DNA from: Diprion similis | Taxonomy: Eukaryota; Arthropoda; Insecta; Hymenoptera; Diprionidae | DNA length: 64,000 bases | Direction: 5' to 3' | Assembly: GCF_021155765.1 (NCBI RefSeq) | Contig: NC_060111.1 | Coordinates: forward strand, 9,795,981 to 9,859,980 | Shown: piece after piece, positions 29,401 to 42,002 of the stretch | Numbering within the stretch: position 1 is the stretch's first letter | Layout: each line of letters opens with the position of its first letter | The notes under the pieces: model-generated | The model's input: only the letters and a program-made list of their open reading frames with translations | Told to the model about the DNA's origin: nothing | Databases searched by the model: none | Made by a program: the position numbers and the translations under genes

Positions 29401-30965
29401 GCTCAGAATTTTATCACCTATTTGTTTTATTTTTAAATATTTAGCTACCAGTAGGTAAGGACGCAGTTCGTTTTGTATTCTCATTGTCCCAATTATTCGT
29501 TGGAATATTCTTTTTTCTTTTTTCTATCTTTTGTCGATCTGATGCGTACTCCAATTTTGTTTTCATTTTGTGCGATGCAACCAGTTTCGTATGAATGAGC
29601 ATTAACGGTGAACATATTTCTCTATATTGTGCCTTTAGAAAGGCTTCTATTTTTATGTAAAACATATCAATGTGAGTATACGTATATTTTTTTATGTTCT
29701 CAATAAGGGGGCATTCTATGCAAACTCGAATATTGAGTTTCCCTAACTACAATCAATATTTTGAATAAACAAAATACTAGTAAAAATAATCTGAAAGATC
29801 AGTCAACTCAAAAATGTCGAATAAAAATTATTGGTCGACTTGGCATGAAATACGTCATGAAGCATGTAGTTGTTCAAGAAAATAATATTTATTCACTTAC
29901 CAATCCTTGTTCAGTCCAGACATCATCTATTTGAATTACTTCGGTTGTTTTACCTGTTGATGTCCATTATATATTTTTGATACTGTATTTATCATGGTGT
30001 TATTTCTGATTGTCAGGTCCACAATTGTGTTTCCGTTGCTGAGTCTCTGTTTTAGTATGTGCAAGCATTTGCTCCATTGAGATTTATGATCTGAACTGAT
30101 ATAAAAATAAATTTTTATTTATATTAGAAAGTGTTAAAATATTACTGAGAAGTTGCAAATGAAATCGTTAAACTCAAATTATTATGTTGAATAAATGGAA
30201 ATACTGTGGTTGCCTGTTTATTCTATGCGTATATACTTGTGTATGTTGCCCACTATGATTTTCTATTATAAATTTTAATATTAACATGTCTTGATTACCT
30301 TCTTCATAAGACGGTGCTTCCACATCTGTTACAATTTCAACTACATGTCTGTAACGGAAAAGTTTAAATTCAATGAATAATAGTCTAATCAAATTCCCTT
30401 TTTTATTGAAAATTCGTCAATCGCTGCTGTACTTTTGACTTCAGACTTATGTATTGTTTTGTTTCTTCAAATATCAGGTCATGTTTTCTTAATTTTTAAA
30501 TAGTAAAATTATGTTGATTTTTTATTTGTAAATAAAATTTTCTACCAATTTTTGAACTTTATAAATCCAAATTCACGGAATGTTCTCTAAAACATTGATT
30601 ATGGGATGGATTACTGTGATCACGACGAGCGGTTATCGATTACCGCCAGCCTCATCCGTGATGTTATTACAGCCTATTTCGGGTTCGTAACCCATGGACT
30701 TTGCGCACGTTCGCAGGATAAACGGAAATGCGAGGAGATTGTATGGAGAAGTTGAGTGTTTCACTATATGATTGATTTATTGTCAAAGATATGGAGAGTA
30801 CAATGATAATATGTAACGGAGGAACAAGGGAAGAGGGGTGAATTTAGATGTTGGCCGAATGGAAGATGACTTGAAAGTGACTATATGGAGGGAAGAATGC
30901 AAGAGACTGGCTAGTAGTCCAGTCAAATTAACAACAATAGAAAAATTAATCGGTAACGGGCTATA
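26416..30965. other. Long stretch without a recognisable gene
   Basis: AT-rich intergenic DNA. Contains one 82-bp TTAA MITE (28364-28445). Short open frames (for example 27703-27906, 29441-29665 minus, 30174-30392 minus) have no recognisable product. No tRNA, rRNA or tandem array was seen. Confidence 0.5.
28364..28445. mobile_element. 82-bp TTAA-flanked MITE
   Basis: Ends CACTAAC and GTTAGTG are reverse complements. TTAA lies immediately outside both (28360-28363 and 28446-28449). Further inward the arms match imperfectly (TGTACCGGTAC against GGCCTGGTAAG). Fits a very short piggyBac-like MITE. Confidence 0.6.
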
Positions 30966-31091
30966 AATTGGTGGAGACCTTCACTTTGGCGATACTTAAA
31001 AGATAGTAAAAGTCCTGACCTTTACCTCCAAGGCTGGATCCGCCATCTTGAAAAAAGGTGCTGCAATTCAGTTTTTTCGTCATGTCTCAGT

Positions 31092-32299
31092 TGTTACGTT
31101 CTGAGAGGAACGCCACGAGTCGATTATGATTCACTGCGTGATTTTGGTTAATCTCTTGACTTACGTAGTTGATGTTCGGAAATCTGCTGATCAGCTCCTC
31201 AGCTCTTCTCGTTCGGCTCAATTAATTCTGAGAGTTTGTAAGGTAATTAGGCTCGTGCCAACCATCACTATGCGTGATTGAAATAATTCTCTTTACACAA
31301 CTCTTTAATTTAGAATAAACATTTATTAATAATCAACAATCTTCTTCAACTTCTGAGTTGTCGAATTTACAATGGTTTATAAACTGGTGTTTTGCTTATC
31401 ACAATCACAACTAGGCTGTTATTAAATCTTCGAGGTTCTGAGTTTGACTTTATTCACTGAGTCTAAACTTGTCTATGATTTCTGGATTAACTCCGTTCTG
31501 TTCTCATCTCTATGATGTCTGAAGTTATTCTGCTTTCTATGACGTCTAAAACTGTTATGATTTTATTTGTATTAGGGTTGAGAAAAGAGGTGGAAAAAGT
31601 AGGAGGAGTTCGAAAGGGTTACAGTTTCTCGCGGGTCTTGGATGATTGGATGAGGATATTAATTAATATGGGGGTAAGTTTTCTGATTAGTGCGTAGGAT
31701 CTTGGCGGGGAATTAGCGTGAGGTGGTTGGTTTAGAAAGCAAGCGGCGATACGCTAATTGGCCGCGTGATCATTAAATAAGGGCTCTATTCCTAATTCTG
31801 AGAATAAAGGCTTCTTTATCTGAGAGCTATTCATGACTTCTCTTCCCACGTTTCCTCTGTTTAGTCTACTCGACTATCTTTATTGAGTGATAGTTGCAAG
31901 TGATTATTGACTTGAATTATTGCAGGTGTTTATTACTTTGAGTTATTGCAAATGTTTATTGCCCTGAATTATTGCAAGTGTTTATTACTTTGAAGCATTG
32001 CAGCTGCGATCGTAAATTAAGGGATTTATTTGAAAGCTAACGTTGAAAAATATAACGGTCAAATGTGAGAAAAATATATATACCATATATGTATATAAGT
32101 TTAGCTGATGAAATAACGGTTAATATAGCGTAGAGAACTATCGATATAAGAATATTGCACGTTATGATTATAATTGTGCATGTCGGTATTAGTCTAAGAA
32201 CTACGGGTAAGAGCTCCTAAAGCTCTCCTATGGTAACTGCACATCGGTAATGTAGGATACAGAGAGGGTGCCCCCGTGGATACCGGCTGGCACGTAACA
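31092..32299 (+). mobile_element. Solo LTR (1,208 bp), TSD CAGT
   Basis: Starts TGTTACGTTCTGAGAGG and ends GGCACGTAACA, so it has the TG...CA ends and the inverted TGTTACG/CGTAACA of an LTR. The 4-bp sequence CAGT flanks it (31088-31091 and 32300-32303). Removing it with one CAGT joins the left arm of the surrounding inverted repeat exactly as in the uninterrupted right arm. An AATAAA polyadenylation-like signal lies near 31802. A short tandem array of about 30-bp units (GAATTATTGCARGTGTTTAT) spans roughly 31905-32005. No internal retroelement sequence or second LTR is in the window. Strand is inferred from the AATAAA. Confidence 0.85.
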
Positions 32300-32430
32300 C
32301 AGTAACCGTTGATCCGGTCGTGACGTAAGTTATTATAAGAAGTGAAGCTCACCAAATTTTCTGTAAAAAAGGTATGACTAATTTTATTCATAAATTCCAT
32401 AGTATCTCAGTAATATATCGGTAAACACAG

Positions 32431-34249
32431 TGTGACGAGGTTTTTCGCTGCTCTTGTTCACCCGGAGAAGTTCCCAAGAGTTAACCTGGTGCACAATGAT
32501 TCGGCAACCCGCGATGCAATCTGCAGCTTACCAAAGCTATCGCGAAATTTTGTTGGGCGCCTGGCGTGATAAACACGCCTCGAATCTTTACCTTCGCAAT
32601 TCCTCGGCTATCCTTCTCTATGCCAGGTGGCTCAGTACCGCGGAGAGGGGGTGGGTAGTTTTGCGGAGAGAAAGAACGGACACTCGACACGATACAGAAT
32701 TTAACAAAATAAAATAATATATTCAAAAAAAAAATTCGAAGCGATACAAAACAAAAGGAAAAAGAAACAGATACTCAATTCGCCTCCCGCGATTCCACAA
32801 ACAAAATAGAAAGAAAATCAAATCTTAACTAGACCTTAAATCTACGTGCGCTAGTCGCGTTCCTCGTCTCAACGAGATCAACAAAACAAAAATCAAAATA
32901 CAGAAAATCGACAACGATACGAACACGCTACTCGTGATCGTCCTTCCCTTAATTATAAATATCGGCGCTATTCGCCAAATCCTAACAGAATTATCGCGCT
33001 AATCGCACAACATACCCTACAAGTACTCGACAGTAATTCTTACTTAACAACTTAAATCGAAGCGATTAATCGCGACGCATCCGAAACTTCACTATCTTCA
33101 GAAACAAATCAAACAAGGAAACTAGAAATAATAACCCAGCCAAACAGAGCGCTCACACTTAGCGATACGCGACCTACACGAGAGGTGACACTTTCTGAAC
33201 ACGCGAACGCGACTTGACCCTGTGCAGCGGAATTTGGGCTGCTCGCAAATAACGAAACGAATGACTCTACTCAACATGTACAATAGCCAGAATTGACCCG
33301 ATACGTTATCGCAAAAACAAACAAAATAAAAATCAAGCTCCGGCCACCAAACAAGCAAGTCGGCAAACGAATTTCGAGTAATTTCGCAATACAGTCTCAC
33401 AATGGCCAACCGTTACTCGGTGCGCCGTTCTAAATCGTTCTCGAAATTAGTCCGCAGAAATTTATAAGTGCTTACCACTACGAAGCCATGTCAAAAAGGC
33501 CCCGACGCGATAGTTGGACATCTCCCGGGTTTTCTCTTTTTCTTTTTGCAACTCGCTCAATTTTCTTGGCTCGGAATTTACGTTACTTTGCTTTCGCCAC
33601 CAGGACTCACGTGTCATGCTTCCGCCACGCGGAGCCGGAATTCCAGCTTAGCCTCCTCGTTTTCGAAATTCCTCGCATTCCATTGGGTGTTCGGTTACGC
33701 AATTCTTAAATCTAGCTTATCGCTAACGTAGGTTTCCGCTGTCGCGGGTCGCTGATTGGCCGTCCGTCTCCCAGGTTCTCCGCCGTCGCCAATGACGTGT
33801 GGATCGTGCGGTTGTCGACGGGATGGTGTGTCGCAAGGAAGGTAGGCTACGGTTCGCTGGCCAACAGCGGGAATCTCGTCCGCCTCGGTTTCCCTCGGGG
33901 CAGAGCTCTACGTTGGCGCTCCCTCCGTAGCCTCGTGTGAGACCCTCCGCTCGCGATGTACCCTCCGTCGAGGTCCTCCGTCGTGACGGTCTCGAGGTGG
34001 TCGGATTCGTCGTCCATTTCCCTGTTTGGTGTCGTATATGCTCGAAAAAAAAATAAACAAAAGAACCTGTAATACTTAACTCGCTAGCCTGTAAAGTGTC
34101 CTCTCTCAGAGTTTCGGATGCGTGACCCTTGTCCTGGCGCTCTTTACGAATTAGATAATCATTCTTGTCGCGAAATCCCTTGTTAGAGTCCCGCCTAAGG
34201 TTCGGGGAATTACTGGTAACGAGCATCACAAAAAAAATGCCACGTTACA
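32431..34249. mobile_element. LTR-like insertion (1,819 bp), TSD ACAG
   Basis: Starts TGTGACGAGGTTTTTCGC and ends AATGCCACGTTACA, with ACAG on both sides (32427-32430 and 34250-34253). Removal restores the surrounding arm. It is richer in CpG and GC than its surroundings. No reverse transcriptase, gag or internal LTR pair was seen. It is long for a solo LTR and could instead be a small non-autonomous LTR element. The open frame 33723-34229 (minus) is Arg/Ser/Thr-rich and unlike any protein I know. Confidence 0.75.
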
Positions 34250-36741
34250 ACAGAAACAATTTTTACTTGTGTGCTGTGCTCTCGTATTTATGCTTCTACG
34301 CGTTTAAAATATCAACAAAAGACTATTGGCATCATATTTCAATTCTTCATGCTGAATGTAATAATAACGTCCACAAAACAATGTATTATCATGGTCCCCT
34401 GCTATACCTGGGCCTGCTGCTTAGCGACAGAACGGAAGGCGGGAACGAAAGGCCGAGCCTTTTTTACTCTTTCAACATCGCTGATAATTGATTCAGAAGT
34501 CTGCCTAACCTCCAGTACTTCAGTACGTTACAATTACAACTTGTGGCGCAATCCTTATTTAAAAAACCCGACTCAATTACTCCCACACAACTATGGCTGG
34601 AAAGAAACGCAGGGAAAGTACGAAATACTTTGGTTCGAGAATGAAAAATTCCCACCCTTGGTCAATGACGTCATTATTCAAACCACAAATCAGTATGAAG
34701 ACATGAATGATAGATATTTATTTTATATGCTAGTACATACAGTCACCGCCGTATTTTCATTACCCTTTATTAACTTTAGTGACGACAAGAACGATGATGA
34801 TAATTTCGACTATTGATGATTTAGATCTTACTATTTTGAAAATCTATTTCAGAATAAAATTTTCAACTCTGATATTGAGATTATGACGTGACAATGTGAT
34901 GTGAGGATGAATATTGCTAAACAACACTAACAAATAGTGAATAAGAAGTAATTATAAATAATAATCATTTATACACAAGCTCACCCTGCTGTATAAAAAT
35001 ATAACGAAATAGAATTCTGGTAATCGAAAATAATCGTAGCGCCCGTCCTCTAATCTGTGCAGATTTTCGCTCTTTGTCGTTTTCTTCAAGGGTGTCCGGA
35101 TTAAGATTTTTGTCTGCCCTTTTGTACATAGAGTTTGGATGACTTTCTGCAAATATTTATTTTTGTTCCAACTCTAACGGTACGACTTAAGTTAGACACA
35201 TTTTCGCTTGTCTTTATTACTGTTACCTGTTTGTTGCTATTTTTCCAGCTACCAAAGTGGCTGTCATTTTCGCTATTCAACTCAAAATACAATTGCCTAC
35301 TACCACAACAAAAACTAGCGCTTGTGATATGACACTTTTCATTTGATTTTTTCAACCTTTTGCCCTCATCCCTCCACGCTCTCCAGTACTGGAGGCCAAG
35401 CACATTATGAGCAAGAAAATGCTATTTGTGAAATGACGTACCTAAAGTGGCCACCAGCTCTCAGACTATAGTAAGCCTAAGGCTCCCTTGACCCTCCAGC
35501 CCTCGGTTCCCACCTCCCATTCTGTCGCTTAGCAGCTGGCCCAGGTATATCTGGGGGCTATTTTAAGACACTATTTCGTGGTCACTACCATCACCTTCAG
35601 CATGAAGAATTTTAAAATGTAGTCAATAGTTTTCTGGCAATATTTTAAACGCGTGGAAACATAGATTCAAAGTCACAGCGTATAAATACAAATTGTTTCT
35701 GTGTTTACCGATACATTACAGAGATACTATTGAAGATATGAATAAAATCAGTTTCACTTTTTTCATAGAGAATTTGATAAGCTTTAAATTTTATACTCAC
35801 CTTCATTGTGATTGGAGCTTTGATTACCGAGATATGATGAAAAAACTGGATTGGAGTACCTTTTTCTCAAGATGGCGAATCGAGCCTTTGAGGTAAAGAT
35901 CACTTTAATTATCTTCAAAAGTATGCCGAAATAAAGTTCTCCATGAATTGTGTTAAAGATCGATCCCATCGATCTTTGTACGAGTATGTCTATGTTATGT
36001 GTTTGAGAGTGTGTATGTAGTATGTGTTCTTGAGTAGTGTGTGATAATCTGCGTGCGGTATGGACGACTGAACGGAACAAAAGGGATTAGGATGAGTGAA
36101 CAGCACGAGCGAAAGGAAAGACAGTATGTACGAAAGACCGAAAGTATAAGGACACGAAAGATAACCAGAGCGATACTTACGTATAATGCGCGAATATCAA
36201 TATAATTACTCATAGTTAATTAATTAAACGTTTCTTTTAAACTGTGTCCGGGTTCACTTAATTGTATTCCGTTTGATTGTTTAATATATTTATTATTATA
36301 TTCTGCCGGCACCCGCAGTATTAATATTATTAGTAAATTCACATTCCCCTTTCTTCCTCCCGTTAAATCTTGAATAATTCATAGCTTTTTACCGGTTTAT
36401 TTTTCTATTTGCCTCATTTTAATCTAATTTGACTAAACTATACAGGGCCGTTCCCAGCATATTGGACACCTGGGGGAGCGGAAACTTAAAGTCGCCCCCC
36501 CCCCCTCCCGCACACACACACATTTAATTTGCTCTTTGTAATAACCAGAATCAACGACGTGGATGTGGCGAATAACTGACTCCTTTTTTTGCATATTTTT
36601 TTTTTACGTTTTTTTCATTTTCTTTCCTCATCCAGTTCATTGCGAACTCCCCTTTCCGTCTTGAAAAATATATTTCATGGGTTTTTTGTCCTGCACTGTC
36701 AGCAGTTTCATATTAACAACAATAAGTCTCGCTAGGGGCCT

Positions 36742-39284
36742 CTAGATGAAATTAATTTTCCGGGCTTTAACTAGAGCAAAATCCTTAATCAATTCTGGAA
36801 AGCTTATTGAAGCACATAATTCATGTTCAATAGAGATGGTCATCAAACCAACAAATCGCTCTTGGCTCATGGTCGACCGTCAATAATTTTTTACCAGCTT
36901 CAATTTAGAAAAAGTGCGCTCCCCGGATGCCACGCTAACGGGTAGGGTTAGCCATATTCGCAATGCTACGATGACATTTGGAAAAATCGTTTGCAATTCG
37001 GTTCTTGCTATAAAGTTTAAAACTCCAATGGGTGTCAGTTTCGAAGGCAAGATAGCAGCCAAGTTAATCAGTTCATCGCAAAGATCGATTCCATCCACAT
37101 CCATGTTTTCTCCCTGAGTTAATGCTCATTGTAAGTTCATACAATTTGTAAGGACTTGATCTTTAGAGAGGGACTTCAACTCGTGGATGTTGTAGATAAA
37201 TATGAATTTGTTGCCATGCGCTTCTAAAGGCTGAAATCTTTCCTGCATTGAAGTTACTGTAGTATCGAGTATATGGAAAAAAAATTCCGTCTTGAATTTC
37301 TGTTTTGGATCTGTAATTGGTTCATCTGTAGTTTCATAATCAAATAGACGTTTTTTACGTCGAACTCGCACTGTATTTTCTGCCGGAAATAGAGGTTCAA
37401 TTTCTAAATCAGCTGCCAGTTTCGTTGCTTCCTGCAGTACTACAGAGAAGCTTTCCTCAGTTCGATATTGTTTGAAAGTCTCAATAGTTTTCTGAAGCAT
37501 CTGGCAGCAATCAAAAATGTTCAATGAAGGATCCTGCATCATTTTTGAAGCAGTGTTTATTTTATCAAGAACATTATACCAGATGATCAAACTGCATATG
37601 AATTTGAAATTTTGTAAAGATTGGGCTAAGCACTTAGCTTCGTGTTGCACTTGAACAGCTCTATCTGTATCCATAGATATTTCCAGAAGCGCATCATAAA
37701 TTTCCGCAACATTATTACGTAATGGTTTTATTGCGTCAATCCTGCTTTCCCAACGGGTATCACTAACAGCCTTCAAAGTAAGTGATGAGGTATGGTTTTT
37801 TAATACATCCCATCGACCAGGCGAGCTGGAGAAGAAAACATAAACCTTCTGAATAACATTAAAAAAGCCGGTGATTTCTTCAGTGGCAGAAGCAGCATCA
37901 CAAACCACGAGGTTTAATGTATGAGCCGAACACTGTACGAAAAACGCGCGGGGATTTATATCCAAAATTCTGCGTTGAACACCCGAGTGTTTTCCCCTCA
38001 TATTTGCCCCGTTATCATATCCTTGACCACGCATATCTGAAATCGGAATGCTCAAAGATTCTAACTCGCTAATTATGCGCTCAGTTAAACCTTTGCCTGT
38101 GGTATCAGTGACAAGAATGAATCCCAAAAAATGCTCCCGGATTTCAAATTTCTTCACTTCATCGTCATATTCCACAATTCGTACGATAATAGATATTTGC
38201 TCAATATGACTTTTATCAGGGGTACAGTGTAATATGATCGAGTAATACTTTGCGCACTGAATTTTTTTAATCAAGATTTCTCGTATCTTTGACGAAATTA
38301 ATAAAATTATTTCGTTTTGGATAGTATTACTTAAGTAATGGTATCGGGATTCCTCATTGCGAATGCGTGCGAGATGATTAGCCATGACTGGATCAAACTT
38401 GGAGAATAATTCAATGAGTTTCAGAAAATTACCATTGTCTCGATCGTACGAACGATCTGAGCTACCTCGCAGGGCAAGGGATTGTCCGGCTAGGTACTGT
38501 ATAATGCTTGCGATTCGATGCAAAACGTTTTGCCAGTGCGCAGCCTCTTGGTTTATGATACGTTGATGATGCGCATCAATGGCTGTCCCTACTTTTAAAC
38601 GATGGTCAAACTCCTTCCAATCTTTGAAAGCAGTAATATGTCTGGCTGACTTCTCGTGAGCAACTAAATCCCGCGACAAATGTTTCCAATTGCACGAGCC
38701 CATAGTTGGCCATTGGGTTAAAATCATCTTGGAAAATAATAGACAACACAAGCAATATATTTTATTTGTATCTTTCGAATAAATTAACCAGGGTCTGGTT
38801 GTTTTTTCACCGTTATTTAGCGTGCGAGTATAATAATTGGGGTTAAAACGTCTCCCATTTTCTACTGGAAAATCATAGTCTGTGATTTGTTCGACGCCCT
38901 TTTCCAGAATTAACTGTCGCATAGTTGGATCAGTAACTGATACCCAAGTCACCGGATCAGACAAAATACGCTTACATATTTGATTTGTGGACTCAGATTG
39001 TTCTGGTCGTTCAAAATTTGCAGGATTTATGTCTAATTTCCGAAGTTTTCGTATCGGTTGTTCGTCGGCGTCGCCATTGGTAGTGGAGGAGTTTCCTGGT
39101 ACAATAGTACCGGTTATAGGATTTGATTCAGAAGAGGTAGAGGAGGAGGGTACATCAGTTTCACCTCTTGATGAGTTGCTATTTAAAAAAAAAAGGCATC
39201 AATATTTTTATTCTTGTTCAATTCATTTTATTTTGCAATTCTTAGTTTTTTGTACTACCACCCGGATTTTTTTTTACGTTCCAT
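36742..39284 (-). pseudogene. hAT transposase, ZMYM1/TTF-type, two internal stops
   Basis: Cut-and-paste transposase with an RNase H-like core. The main exon is 36742-39178. A short first exon at 39259-39284 (MERKKKSG) splices in phase to it, which is plausible but not certain. Seen in order: TTF-type zinc-finger region RPWLIYSKDTNKIYCLCCLL; RGQGYDNGANMRGKHSGVQR; HTLNLVVCDA; DTRWESRIDAI; and the C-terminal hAT dimerisation motif LPVSVASGERTFSKLKLVK. TGA at 37126-37128 and TGA at 36880-36882 are in frame, and coding similarity continues past both to the natural end at 36742. Everything else is open, so the gene died recently. Total about 820 codons, normal for this group. Confidence 0.9.
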
Positions 39285-39574
39285 TTCCTTTGGCCAACAG
39301 TTGTAAGATTTATAAGAGTGCAGAAAACCGAAATAATCTATTGATGGATTTGCGAAGGAACACACGTCGGAAAGTATGCTAACGCAGTTTAGCCTCGCAA
39401 TTGCTGCGAACGGACGGAATGAAGCAAGCTAGTGCGCTTCTTAGACTTACGACAGCGCTGAGAGAGTACAGACTATAGCGCGTTTTGGGTGTGGGATGCG
39501 AACGCAAGGATCGCTAGAATAGCAGTAGGGTAGCGTATTGTAACGAATTTAATAAATAAATAATGAGGTTGAAA

Positions 39575-39835
39575 TTATAAAATATGTTGTCTCAAATTAA
39601 TAATGAAATAAAATAAACATAGGAAAAGAAATGGATATATATATAAATAAAAATACAAATAAATATAAATAAAAGTATATATAAGTATAAATAAAAGTAT
39701 AAAGAAGTATAAATAAAAAAGACAGCAACACAAAATTAAGGGCAATAGCCAAAATCTATAAAATATGTATAAAAAAAAAAGATAAAAAATAGATATATAT
39801 CTAAAAGAAAAATCATTCACACATGCACACAAAAC
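39575..39835. repeat. AT-rich simple-sequence tract
   Basis: Repeats of ATAAATA, AAATAT and AAGTATAAATAAA inside the hAT element. An open frame across it on the minus strand codes only for Tyr/Phe/Leu/Ile-rich low-complexity sequence and is not a gene. Confidence 0.75.
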
Positions 39836-40556
39836 AACACCAAATAATAATAAATAAATAAAAAGAACGACAAAATTCTGAATAAAAATCCCTTTTTGGT
39901 GATAACTTATCTTTGTGATTTTGATCTGGGCTTTTTTGTTTGGCTGTCGTCGTAGAGTCGGTCCTTGATTCTCTATTCAATAATATATATATATGTAGCC
40001 CAACAGGGTCGTCGAAAGGAATAGATAACTTAAATAATTATTAAAAGCACAGCAAAATGAATATAGAGAAACTTGCTTGGCCAAGCCTACATATGCTGTC
40101 TTATTGCAATCACGTTTGCGGACCGACTGACTGATAGCGCGAATCTTAACGCCTCGCCAGTGCCGCACACATACACCTCAAAATCAGTGTCATGTATATA
40201 CATACAGGTTCTTACAGTATACAGAGAGTCTCTGGCGTATATTGAGCTCCCCTCTCTGCCTGTTTCGATGTTCAGCGTGAGACCACGTGCGTCGCTTGCC
40301 CTGCCGGCGGCATGGGGAGGGGGATCAAGGGAGGCGCTACGTGCGCCTCACATCACTGTACAGGCGCTGTATGCGTCAAATTCGGTTCTGCTGAGTTTTA
40401 TTAATTACAGTGCCAAAAATCGAAAACATGGCTGAATTTTCTCTTGAAAATATCGATCTGATATTTCGAATGCCGTCTCAAAATGCCGCCTCTTCCAAAT
40501 GGCGCCTGGAGCACTTGCCCCTTTTGCCCATGCCTGGACACGGCCCTGAAACTATA

Positions 40557-41597
40557 GTTGCAGTGCAGGAGTAGAGGAAGCAAAGTGCTGACTAGGTGAA
40601 GATAAGGAGAGGCTGCAAGGTGAATAGTGACTATAAGACTATGGGAAAAGAATGCGATGTTTGAAGAACGTAAGACGCTCTTTGTTGGACAAAAATATTC
40701 GGTGAGGGAACGAAATCGAATGTTTGAAAGCAGAAGAAATGTTAGGGAAATGTACCGACTCACTTATAAAATTTTACAATGGATGTGTCTCAAAAATCTG
40801 GCGCCTGGATGTTAATGCGCGTTTAAGCAGGATGAATTTGTTCGAGATGGATCAAAACAACTTGTTTCCAGTGCTCAAAAGCTATAAGAAATAATTAGCG
40901 GCTGGGGAGGGGTGGCGGGGGGCCTAACATGCCCAATGTTCCCCTATATCAATTCTAAAATTATTGGAGCACTTCTCAATATTTTTACAACCCTTGGTCG
41001 TGCTGTCGGTGCCATGGTGTCACGGATACCTTATCAGACTACGGATAGGTAGGTCCTGTACCGGTCGCGTGTCCAAACTCCCCAGCAGGCGTGCATTTTT
41101 CGAAAATATTTAAATTAGTTTGGATACGAATGTATCATTTCTAGGTGCGTTGTTCATAAGTAGCAATACAATTTTATGAGTAATACCGAACCACGTGGCC
41201 GAAAACACGCTCTAATTTTTTCAAACTTAGCTTTGATTCGTTGATCTTCTACGCATTTGTGTCAATTTGTTACATTTCTATGTGATAACTCAGATCTGTG
41301 AGTTTGACATATCAGTAAAAGCAACCTGTGGTGGACATTATGTAATTTCTGTATTATACGGGTATTCTGTATGACACGGATATAAACTTTTGTTCGCTGG
41401 GTACTGATCGAGATTATACAGTTCACCCTATATTCGCTGTAAAAAGCATCACAGCAAACTCTGATTCCGCACCTGTTTAAAAAAAACTTTAAACAGCTAA
41501 CGAGAGGGTCGAAGATCATAAGGTAATTAACTATTTCTCGCAGGTGAAGGATCGCCGCTTGCAGATTTACTTTGTTGTATATTCACAAAGTTTCAAC
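40557..41597. other. No gene recognised
   Basis: Lies between the hAT element and the signal-peptide exon. Moderately AT-rich. The part just upstream of 41598 is presumably promoter and 5' UTR of that exon, but no clear TATA box was seen. Confidence 0.4.
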
Positions 41598-41782
41598 ATG
41601 GAGGTCCAGACGCTAACTTGTTTGCTGGTTGTTATGGTACTGGCACTCTTGCATATGAGTAGTAGCGAGCTCGAAAAAATTGGGAGGCTTCCAGCCACGA
41701 CTCTAGTCAAATTTCACGCATATAGACACGTGTCAATCATTCACTTCAAGATACCACTGGACATTGCTCTAGCAAGATGGAA
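41598..41782 (+). CDS. First coding exon of a secreted or membrane protein
   Basis: The ATG at 41598 opens a frame starting MEVQTLTCLLVVMVLALL, a typical signal peptide (residues 1-~22). It continues with FHAYRHVSIIHFKIP to LARWK, then a GTGAGT donor at 41783. The frame is open upstream to 41544, but the ATG gives a clean signal sequence. The mature start has a weak likeness to TMEM8/PGAP6 ectodomains, which have HF.VP....W near the N-terminus. I could not find following exons in the window, so either the intron is very long and TE-filled or the gene is broken. Confidence 0.45.
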
Positions 41783-41979
41783 GTGAGTATAAACATTTAA
41801 TTCGATTACATTTTTGTTTCATCCATCTGTGGTAGCGTGATGATCTTGGGTTAGTTGGTTCGCTTTAACATTACGGGAATAACTGAAAAGTCGAAGAGTA
41901 CGATTAAATAAATGGGGGTATGGTTAGAATATCAGTTTAATGTTTATTGTGAAGTGATATTTTTGAAAGATGGATGAAG

Positions 41980-42002
41980 TATGGATGGATGGATGGATGG
42001 AT
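41980..42002. repeat. (ATGG)n microsatellite
   Basis: About five to six uninterrupted ATGG units, flanked on both sides by GATGAAGTAT. Confidence 0.8.

Larger units (their letters stand above)
30966..35950. mobile_element. Long inverted-repeat element interrupted by two LTR insertions
   Basis: The right arm (about 35450-35950) reads in reverse complement as a sequence that recurs on the left in three pieces: 30966-31091, 32304-32430 and 34254-34480. Shared cores include TTTACCTCAAAGGCTCGATT / TTTACCTCCAAGGCTGGATC, GTAATATATCGGTAAACACA and CTTCATGCTGAA. The gaps on the left are exactly the two LTR-like insertions described separately. Without them the element is about 1.9 kb with arms near 500 bp. 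The central part (about 34500-35430) has only short open frames of no recognised kind. Superfamily and target duplication are unresolved. Confidence 0.7.
36443..40548 (-). mobile_element. Complete hAT element (ZMYM1-like), 8-bp TSD AAACTATA
   Basis: The left end CAGGGCCGTTCCCAG and the right end (minus strand) CAGGGCCGTGTCCAG are imperfect terminal inverted repeats. A perfect 8-bp duplication, AAACTATA, flanks it at 36435-36442 and 40549-40556, as required for hAT. Length 4,106 bp. It encodes one transposase on the minus strand. The 5' third (39,300-40,500) is non-coding and holds an AT-rich simple-sequence tract. Confidence 0.93.

Noticed and set aside
33723..34229. 168-codon open frame rich in Arg/Ser/Thr (minus strand)
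   Set aside because: Lies wholly in the GC-rich LTR-like insertion, with composition typical of a stop-poor GC-rich frame and no known domain.
39575..39832. 85-codon Tyr/Phe/Ile-rich frame
   Set aside because: Translation of an AT-rich simple-sequence tract inside the hAT element.
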